This document shows positions 63,001 to 64,000 of a stretch of 64,000 bases of DNA, one piece after another (position 1 is the stretch's first letter; each line of letters opens with the position of its first letter). The notes under the pieces are model-generated. The model worked only from the letters and a program-made list of their open reading frames with translations. It did no database searches and was not told where the DNA came from. The DNA is taken from the NCBI RefSeq assembly GCF_001949145.1, contig NW_019091373.1:718155-782154 (forward strand), written 5' to 3'. A program made the translations under genes and the position numbers. The DNA comes from Acanthaster planci (taxonomy: Eukaryota > Echinodermata > Asteroidea > Valvatida > Acanthasteridae).

Positions 63001-63986
63001 AGCAAACCTCATGCATGGATGTTTCCGTGAGTTACATTTCTTAATCATATTGCATGTGGAAAAAAATCTTCACACTTTAGACTCTTTGCCAACACTGACG
63101 TCGTTGGAAGTCAAAAATGAGTTAAAATTCAGAACACAGAGTTGAATCCACAAGTTCTGACATAAGACTTTTGCTGCTTCTCTCCAGCAGTGTCTTGTTG
63201 ATTTGGATTGCGTCCAACAGGACTCATTCTAGTGTACTCATAAAAGTTATTCTTGCCGTCAGTGTTGTATTCGAGTCCATCACAAGTCCCTGCAATTCCC
63301 TGTAAGGCCATCACAAGTCATTCAGTCTTGAGCCAATTCGCAAGCTGTTCAGATGACTGGTGCCAAAAACATTCTTTTGTAGTTGTTCCCCTATTACTTA
63401 TGACTGGCCTTGTGGAAGACTTGTGAAAGGACTTGCGATGGCCTCGAATACAACAGAAGACTACTGACATTGTAAATAGTGAAAAAGGTGCGCACCGACA
63501 TTATTCTTTATACAGTTTAGAGGCTTGGATGCTTCCACAAGTGCATGCAATTGCAAGATTAATTTCTGGTCCTTTAATGAATAAGACCGAGATGAACCGC
63601 AAGCAGCTGTGATTTTAGAACATATGATTCAGTACAGAATGAGTTTTGAATAGACGACCTGCAGCTGAGTATGCATGGAGTTTTCTCCACCGTGGTCCTA
63701 CGAAATGAGACAGTTTTCGTGGCCATGTCCAAACTTACTAGTGTGCGCTTGAGTACCTTGAAAGCGGTGCGTTCCCTCGGTTAGTTTTCCCTCACTGCTA
63801 CTTCTTGTTAGGCTACCCAAGGCATCGTCCTTGGCCGAGATGATTTGCAGGGGCTGCTGATGGTACAACGAGGGCTGGGAGGTGCTAGTGCTCAGAGGCA
63901 CTGCAGGACAAAAGATTGCCAGGTTGAGTTTCTCAGTGTTGAAGTCGAGTACTTTTCTCAAGGCTCTCCGCCAAATATTGAACTGG
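23845..63986 (-). CDS. RALGAPA1: Ral GTPase-activating protein subunit alpha, C-terminal part, 27 exons (5' end outside window)
   Basis: RalGAP alpha is the catalytic subunit of the RalGAP alpha/beta complex. It stimulates GTP hydrolysis on RalA and RalB, resembles tuberin (TSC2), and in vertebrates acts downstream of Akt. Twenty-seven exons on the minus strand join with matched phases into one frame of about 1,445 residues ending in a stop at 23845-23847. Recognition rests on family-typical segments: [14 protein letters not shown] (E4), [10 protein letters not shown] (E8), [15 protein letters not shown] (E9), [10 protein letters not shown] (E13), GFTSPECLL (E18), [13 protein letters not shown] (E20), [15 protein letters not shown] (E21), [19 protein letters not shown] (E22), [20 protein letters not shown] (E23) and [13 protein letters not shown] (E24). 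The RapGAP domain spans about E20-E25. Invertebrates probably have one gene equivalent to vertebrate RALGAPA1 and RALGAPA2, so the symbol names the family member only loosely. The window holds roughly the last two thirds of the protein. Exon edges are read by eye from AG/GT sites, frame and homology. Confidence 0.95.
24577..24915 (-). CDS. RALGAPA1: RALGAPA exon E26, low-complexity C-terminal extension
   Basis: The acceptor is TTGTTCCAG|GTGGTG (phase 1 in) and the donor CCCT|GTGAGT (phase 1 out); the exon is 339 bp. It encodes [20 protein letters not shown], a Ser/Gly/Pro/Gln-rich stretch, and [24 protein letters not shown]. Both phases fit E25 and E27. It is probably disordered. I do not recognise it outside this frame. 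Confidence 0.8.
25361..25690. repeat. Degenerate GATGGT/GATGAT-rich satellite tract
   Basis: Repeated gatggtgat-type words with a larger repeat: aattatggtgatgctgacaa near 25474 recurs as aattatggtgatggtgacaa near 25545, about 71 bp on. It lies in the intron between E25 and E26. Confidence 0.8.
27408..27427. repeat. (GA)n microsatellite
   Basis: About nine GA units in the intron between E25 and E26. A similar shorter run lies at 28567-28581. Confidence 0.95.
30564..30682 (-). CDS. RALGAPA1: RALGAPA exon E25, end of RapGAP domain
   Basis: The acceptor is AACCAACCAG|CTATG (phase 2 in) and the donor GGAG|GTGAGT (phase 1 out); the exon is 119 bp. It encodes [20 protein letters not shown] then [19 protein letters not shown]. 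Human alpha-1, as I remember it, ends about ten residues after the equivalent of AAQVFSPA. Here a good donor continues the frame into E26. Confidence 0.95.
31053..31094. repeat. (AACCA)n microsatellite
   Basis: About eight perfect 5-bp units in the 14-kb intron. Confidence 0.97.
33736..33982. mobile_element. MITE-like element with ~45-bp terminal inverted repeats
   Basis: The left arm (33736-33780) reads ctgggcccttttccaatact, then ggctccgtctcaggctt. The right arm (33939-33982), reverse-complemented, reads ctgggccgttttccaatact, then ggctccgtctcaggctt. The arms differ at only a few positions. Total length is 247 bp, non-coding. I could not define a target-site duplication. Confidence 0.8.
39597..40325. 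mobile_element. Foldback (inverted-repeat) element interrupted by the gap
   Basis: The left end (gcacttttgggtcacgctat, then ggcgtcaacaa) and the right end (reverse complement aagtgcggtcatgctatttt, then gtgtcaacaa) are imperfect inverted repeats about 720 bp apart. The gap and the gccgccatctt words lie between them. No coding sequence was seen. The class is not identified. Confidence 0.6.
39830..40056. other. Assembly gap (227 N)
   Basis: Undetermined bases within the 14-kb intron. The 13-base word aagccgccatctt occurs on both sides in the same orientation (39793-39805 and 40057-40069). Reading frames that span the gap are artefacts. Confidence 0.99.
40470..40709. mobile_element. Palindromic MITE, copy 1 (hAT-like, 8-bp target duplication)
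   Basis: A 240-bp element starting caaagatcgtatagcgc and ending atctttg, flanked by a perfect 8-base duplication ataaaaac (40462-40469 and 40710-40717). The two halves are inverted repeats around a GC-rich centre containing caggtgcacgtgcc. An 8-bp target duplication is typical of the hAT superfamily. It has no coding capacity, so it is non-autonomous. Confidence 0.85.
44662..44789 (-). CDS. RALGAPA1: RALGAPA exon E24, [13 protein letters not shown], followed by a U12-type donor
   Basis: The acceptor is GCCTCTTCAG|GTTCCA (phase 0 in) and the donor CGATA|GTATCCTTT (phase 2 out); the exon is 128 bp. It encodes [20 protein letters not shown] and [22 protein letters not shown]. Joined to E25 it gives [14 protein letters not shown], aligned with vertebrate LYQNFYEERARYLQ. 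Without splicing, an in-frame TAG overlaps the donor. The GTATCCTTT donor is the minor-spliceosome consensus. Confidence 0.93.
45215..45692 (+). repeat. Interspersed repeat family X, copy A (intron E23-E24)
   Basis: About 475 bp that aligns by eye over its full length with the reverse complement of 47795-48266; shared words include gaattgccatcatttttcag, gttttgaaacagta, ggacaaaagtgctccag and ggaaattatgcaacacctca. It begins acagtcgactctcgttaacc, which resembles the terminal repeat of pogo/Tigger-type DNA transposons. No transposase frame was seen. Confidence 0.85.
47438..47596 (-). CDS. RALGAPA1: RALGAPA exon E23, catalytic Asn-thumb exon
   Basis: The acceptor is TCAACTGAAG|ATGCGT and the donor CCAGAG|GTAGGT, phase 0; the exon is 159 bp (53 codons). 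It encodes [40 protein letters not shown] and the QRKPE end. In RapGAP-type domains the Asn of the H-x-G-N-D motif is the catalytic 'Asn thumb'; here it is residue 6 of the exon. Skipping this exon would keep frame but remove that residue. Confidence 0.97.
47795..48266 (-). repeat. Interspersed repeat family X, copy B, inverted (intron E22-E23)
   Basis: Inverted relative of copy A, about 2.1 kb away. The two copies lie on opposite sides of exon E23. It contains cacccacatgaatgactgtc at one end and ttttgtccgatttcgggcac near the other. It lacks the cagtcgactctcg terminus of copy A. Confidence 0.85.
48681..48763. repeat. 11-bp minisatellite (ataagaccagc-type)
   Basis: About seven units of 11 bp (ataagaccatc / ataagaccagc / ataaaaccagc) in the intron between E22 and E23. 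The sequence just beyond it (48825-48860) resembles part of 63385-63450. Confidence 0.9.
49173..49322 (-). CDS. RALGAPA1: RALGAPA exon E22, RapGAP domain ([16 protein letters not shown])
   Basis: The acceptor is TTGACTTCAG|GTTGAC and the donor CACAAG|GTAAAA, phase 0; the exon is 150 bp. It encodes [40 protein letters not shown] and [10 protein letters not shown]. Conservation with vertebrates is very strong. Confidence 0.97.
49694..49817 (-). CDS. RALGAPA1: RALGAPA exon E21, RapGAP domain ([15 protein letters not shown])
   Basis: The acceptor is TTTCTGCAG|TCGCG (phase 2 in) and the donor TGGGAG|GTAAGA (phase 0 out); the exon is 124 bp. It encodes [20 protein letters not shown] and [14 protein letters not shown], a hallmark of RalGAP/tuberin-type RapGAP domains. 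Confidence 0.97.
50065..50136 (-). CDS. RALGAPA1: RALGAPA exon E20, start of RapGAP domain
   Basis: The acceptor is CAATCACAG|ATCCC and the donor CAATG|GTGAGA, phase 2; the exon is 72 bp. It encodes [23 protein letters not shown], nearly identical to the vertebrate KKNEKLLRELRNLDSRQC. Confidence 0.95.
50415..50522 (-). CDS. RALGAPA1: RALGAPA exon E19, [16 protein letters not shown]
   Basis: The acceptor is TCCATTTAG|TATGG and the donor GATAGGAG|GTAGGG, phase 2 at both ends; the exon is 108 bp. It encodes [20 protein letters not shown] then [16 protein letters not shown]. The vertebrate counterpart is CRLLLSILGMNSWDKRR, at the entry to the RapGAP domain. Confidence 0.94.
51020..51201 (-). CDS. 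RALGAPA1: RALGAPA exon E18, [11 protein letters not shown]
   Basis: The acceptor is ATGCTACAG|CTCCAG (phase 0 in) and the donor TACAG|GTACCA (phase 2 out); the exon is 182 bp. It encodes [20 protein letters not shown], a Pro/Glu-rich stretch, and [14 protein letters not shown]. It matches the vertebrate [20 protein letters not shown]. Confidence 0.94.
51883..52034 (-). CDS. RALGAPA1: RALGAPA exon E17, linker to DVLDE motif
   Basis: The acceptor is GTGAACAG|AACCAC (phase 1 in) and the donor GATGAG|GTATGT (phase 0 out); the exon is 152 bp. It encodes a Ser/Gln-rich part ([20 protein letters not shown]) and [16 protein letters not shown]. The last block corresponds to the vertebrate [22 protein letters not shown]. 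Confidence 0.92.
52897..53038 (-). CDS. RALGAPA1: RALGAPA exon E16, [18 protein letters not shown]
   Basis: The acceptor is TTTTTCTAG|GAGCTT (phase 0 in) and the donor CCAG|GTCAGT (phase 1 out); the exon is 142 bp. It encodes [40 protein letters not shown] and SRVQRVP. The vertebrate counterpart is [26 protein letters not shown]. Confidence 0.94.
53681..53887 (-). CDS. RALGAPA1: RALGAPA exon E15, [16 protein letters not shown]
   Basis: The acceptor is TCGTTCAG|GTGATG and the donor GATGAG|GTACGC, phase 0; the exon is 207 bp. It encodes [20 protein letters not shown], an acidic loop, and [20 protein letters not shown]. The matching vertebrate segments are THLVNHLGHYPMSGGPA and SPNIQFFVLNNTTLVS. 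Confidence 0.95.
54296..54360 (-). CDS. RALGAPA1: RALGAPA exon E14 (short)
   Basis: The acceptor is GTTATTGCAG|CCGAG (phase 1 in) and the donor AAGACG|GTATGT (phase 0 out); the exon is 65 bp. It encodes [22 protein letters not shown]. It bridges E13 and E15 exactly as the vertebrate ...AART|VITHLVNHL segment does. Confidence 0.9.
54692..54869 (-). CDS. RALGAPA1: RALGAPA exon E13, [14 protein letters not shown]
   Basis: The acceptor is CTCAAACCAG|GTTCTT (phase 0 in) and the donor GATG|GTGAGT (phase 1 out); the exon is 178 bp. It encodes [40 protein letters not shown] and a Ser/Pro-rich end ([17 protein letters not shown]). The LAS-DYDP core is a strong alpha-subunit signature. Confidence 0.94.
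55011..55153 (-). repeat. 23-bp tandem array carrying six 5' splice sites
   Basis: Six copies with an exact 23-bp period. The plus-strand core cttacc falls at 55018, 55041, 55064, 55087, 55110 and 55133. On the minus strand each unit ends TTC[A/G]AG|GTAAGTCTG, with one variable base. The first unit in transcript order includes the real end of exon E12; the other five lie in the intron. A truncated, diverged seventh unit may precede 55011. Confidence 0.97.
55138..55263 (-). CDS. RALGAPA1: RALGAPA exon E12, ends inside a tandem splice-donor array
   Basis: The acceptor is GTCTAATAG|TTGGTT and the donor TTCAAG|GTAAGT, phase 0; the exon is 126 bp. It encodes [35 protein letters not shown] and LLETVFK. 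The human pattern is LLLCLLDWIMALPLKTLL..SVLNCIYK|VLHG, so the K|V join to E13 fixes this donor as the productive one. Five further copies of the last 14 exon bases plus first 9 intron bases follow immediately downstream. Confidence 0.94.
55445..55513 (-). CDS. RALGAPA1: RALGAPA exon E11 (23 codons)
   Basis: The acceptor is CATACTTTTAG|GTTATA and the donor AAAAAG|GTGTGT, phase 0; the exon is 69 bp. It encodes [23 protein letters not shown]. It matches the vertebrate IATITHLLPS segment in position and character. Confidence 0.88.
55838..55942 (-). CDS. RALGAPA1: RALGAPA exon E10, helical repeat region
   Basis: The acceptor is GATAGTTTCAG|AGTCGA and the donor ATTGAG|GTCAGT, phase 0; the exon is 105 bp. 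It encodes [20 protein letters not shown] and [15 protein letters not shown]. This corresponds to the vertebrate VAHVACNMLHMLVHY helix followed by a loop. Confidence 0.93.
56408..56575 (-). CDS. RALGAPA1: RALGAPA exon E9, [14 protein letters not shown]
   Basis: The acceptor is CTGTCTTGCAG|GACCAC and the donor CTAAAG|GTATTA, phase 0; the exon is 168 bp. It encodes [40 protein letters not shown] and [12 protein letters not shown]. The first half matches the vertebrate pattern [20 protein letters not shown]. Confidence 0.94.
56678..56955 (-). repeat. Interspersed repeat family X, partial copy C (intron E8-E9)
   Basis: In the same orientation as copy B and covering its outer part; shared words include tgtttcaaaacaatga, ctgagtatggtctt and ccagctcttttgtccgattt. 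The end near 56945 keeps the gttaaccac of copy A. Confidence 0.8.
57262..57387 (-). CDS. RALGAPA1: RALGAPA exon E8, [12 protein letters not shown]
   Basis: The acceptor is TTGTCCGCAG|GCACCG and the donor GTCAAG|GTACAG, phase 0; the exon is 126 bp. It encodes [20 protein letters not shown] followed by a less conserved loop ending STMQCKDVK. Confidence 0.93.
57721..57828 (-). CDS. RALGAPA1: Candidate in-frame cassette exon E7b
   Basis: This is a 108-bp open segment between E7 and E8, bounded by GTGCAG|AGATAC and GTTCTG|GTAAAA, phase 0 on both sides. Including or skipping it keeps frame. It reads [20 protein letters not shown] then [17 protein letters not shown] stronger-looking acceptor (TTATCTTTTCAG) lies 20 bases upstream but would break frame. 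I recall no counterpart in the human protein. It could be a lineage-specific alternative exon or chance. Confidence 0.45.
58403..58531 (-). CDS. RALGAPA1: RALGAPA exon E7, helical middle region
   Basis: The acceptor is GTGCCTGCCAG|GAGGTG and the donor CTAGAC|GTATGT, phase 0; the exon is 129 bp. It encodes [20 protein letters not shown] and [20 protein letters not shown]. In human alpha-1, as I remember it, this joins directly to the APRVEA segment (here E8). Confidence 0.92.
58607..58679 (-). ncRNA. tRNA-like segment, probably a tRNA-derived SINE head or tRNA pseudogene
   Basis: This is 73 nt on the minus strand. It has an A-box-like GTGGTCAAGTGATTAGG, an anticodon-like stem CTGTT..AGCAG around CTCATG (CAT-like, loop one base short), and a good B box GGGTTTGAGTCCC. 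The acceptor stem pairs poorly, largely by G-U. It lies in the intron between E6 and E7. A functional tRNA is unlikely. Confidence 0.5.
59091..59246 (-). CDS. RALGAPA1: RALGAPA exon E6, helical middle region
   Basis: The acceptor is CCTTCACAG|GCTGTG and the donor GACCAG|GTGAGT, phase 0; the exon is 156 bp. It encodes [20 protein letters not shown], then the [20 protein letters not shown] segment typical of the family. Confidence 0.94.
59938..60036 (-). CDS. RALGAPA1: RALGAPA exon E5, IRDNLG / [13 protein letters not shown]
   Basis: The acceptor is TATCCACAG|ATCAGG and the donor TTTAAG|GTGACA, phase 0 at both ends; the exon is 99 bp. It encodes [18 protein letters not shown] then [15 protein letters not shown], a highly conserved stretch of the alpha subunit. 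It contains no start codon, so it was found by conservation and splice sites rather than as an isolated reading frame. Confidence 0.93.
60577..60764 (-). CDS. RALGAPA1: RALGAPA exon E4, conserved [12 protein letters not shown] region
   Basis: The acceptor is CCTGCCAG|AGAGTG (phase 1 in) and the donor GCAAAG|GTAAGG (phase 0 out); the exon is 188 bp. It encodes [19 protein letters not shown] and [20 protein letters not shown], ending [12 protein letters not shown]. This closely resembles the vertebrate alpha subunits just before the IRDNLG motif. A run of ten G on the plus strand gives the polypyrimidine tract of the acceptor. Confidence 0.93.
61011..61325 (-). CDS. RALGAPA1: RALGAPA exon E3, Ser/Thr-rich linker
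   Basis: The acceptor is CCCACAG|AAGAG and the donor GCTG|GTGAGT, phase 1 at both ends; the exon is 315 bp. It encodes [20 protein letters not shown] followed by a Ser/Thr/Pro-rich stretch ([20 protein letters not shown]) and [19 protein letters not shown]. It is probably a phosphorylatable linker between the N-terminal region and the helical middle part. Confidence 0.85.
62115..62435 (-). CDS. RALGAPA1: RALGAPA exon E2, acidic Ser/Glu/Lys-rich linker
   Basis: The acceptor is CCTCTCAG|TCCC and the donor TACG|GTAAGT, both phase 1; the exon is 321 bp (107 codons). It starts [20 protein letters not shown] and then becomes strongly charged, with a near-duplicated block ([21 protein letters not shown] and [21 protein letters not shown]). 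It is probably disordered. It does not match a human segment I remember, so assignment rests on frame, phase and good splice sites between recognised exons. Confidence 0.8.
62653..62922. mobile_element. Palindromic MITE, copy 2
   Basis: A 270-bp relative of the element at 40470, in the intron between E1 and E2. Its terminal inverted repeats are long and clean: caaagatcgtatagcgc at the left, gcgctatacgatctttg at the right. The flanking 8-mers (gcaagaac, aaaagaat) agree at 5 of 8 positions, so the target duplication is decayed or the flank has mutated. The inner GC-rich part is the inverted counterpart of copy 1. Confidence 0.88.
63263..63455. repeat. Short foldback repeat in intron E1-E2
   Basis: tgttgtattcgagtccatca at 63263 and its near-complement gatggcctcgaatacaaca ending at 63455 face each other. 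The arms continue with repeated cacaagtc/gacttgtg words, and part resembles 48825-48860. Confidence 0.65.
63757..63986 (-). CDS. RALGAPA1: RALGAPA exon E1 (first in window; 5' edge uncertain)
   Basis: The frame reads from [16 protein letters not shown] through [20 protein letters not shown] to GTHRFQ. The donor is CAAG|GTACTC, leaving one base (phase 1). The 5' edge is placed at the AG at 63987-63988, after a pyrimidine-rich stretch (TTATTCCCTCTTAG). A second AG at 63901-63902 would give a shorter 144-bp exon in the same frame. The longer choice is favoured because the extra residues look like ordinary protein with no stop. Only 14 bases of upstream sequence are visible. Confidence 0.7.
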
Positions 63987-64000
63987 CTAAGAGGGAATAA

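Overview
This window is animal nuclear DNA. It has no operons and no ribosome-binding sites. A large, intron-rich gene with consensus GT-AG splice sites occupies the right two thirds on the minus strand. Short interspersed and foldback repeats, long G/C and A/T homopolymers, one ambiguous base (7325) and one run of 227 N (39830-40056) point to a draft assembly. The encoded protein is close to the human orthologue as I remember it, the intron density is high, and CpG looks patchily depleted. Together these suggest a non-vertebrate deuterostome (hemichordate, echinoderm or cephalochordate). That placement is inference, not proof.

The gene is a Ral GTPase-activating protein alpha subunit (RALGAPA1/2 orthologue). 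I traced 27 coding exons from 63986 down to a stop codon at 23845. Every junction keeps reading frame across matched splice phases, giving about 1,445 C-terminal residues. A 28th in-frame segment (57721-57828) may be a cassette exon. The 5' part of the gene lies beyond position 64000. Exons are dense from 64 to 49 kb (linker and helical regions, then the start of the RapGAP domain). They become sparse from 48 to 24 kb, where the catalytic exon, the rest of the RapGAP domain and a Ser/Pro/Lys-rich tail sit between introns of up to 14 kb.

Four points of gene architecture stand out. The donor of exon E12 lies in a perfect 23-bp tandem array, giving six consecutive strong 5' splice sites. The 14-kb intron between E24 and E25 has the donor and branch-site consensus of the minor (U12) spliceosome. 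The exon with the catalytic Asn-thumb motif is flanked by inverted copies of one repeat about 470 bp long. The reading frame continues about 173 residues past the point where the human protein ends in my memory.

The left third (1 to about 23.8 kb) has no gene I can recognise. Positions 1-1900 look like an AU-rich 3' UTR of a plus-strand gene, with a poly(A) signal at 1879. The rest looks intergenic, with foldback elements, perfect short hairpins, a palindromic RFX-type X-box and simple repeats. CpG seems much commoner here than inside the RALGAPA transcription unit, as expected for mosaic gene-body methylation. I found no CRISPR array, rRNA, clear functional tRNA or complete transposase gene.
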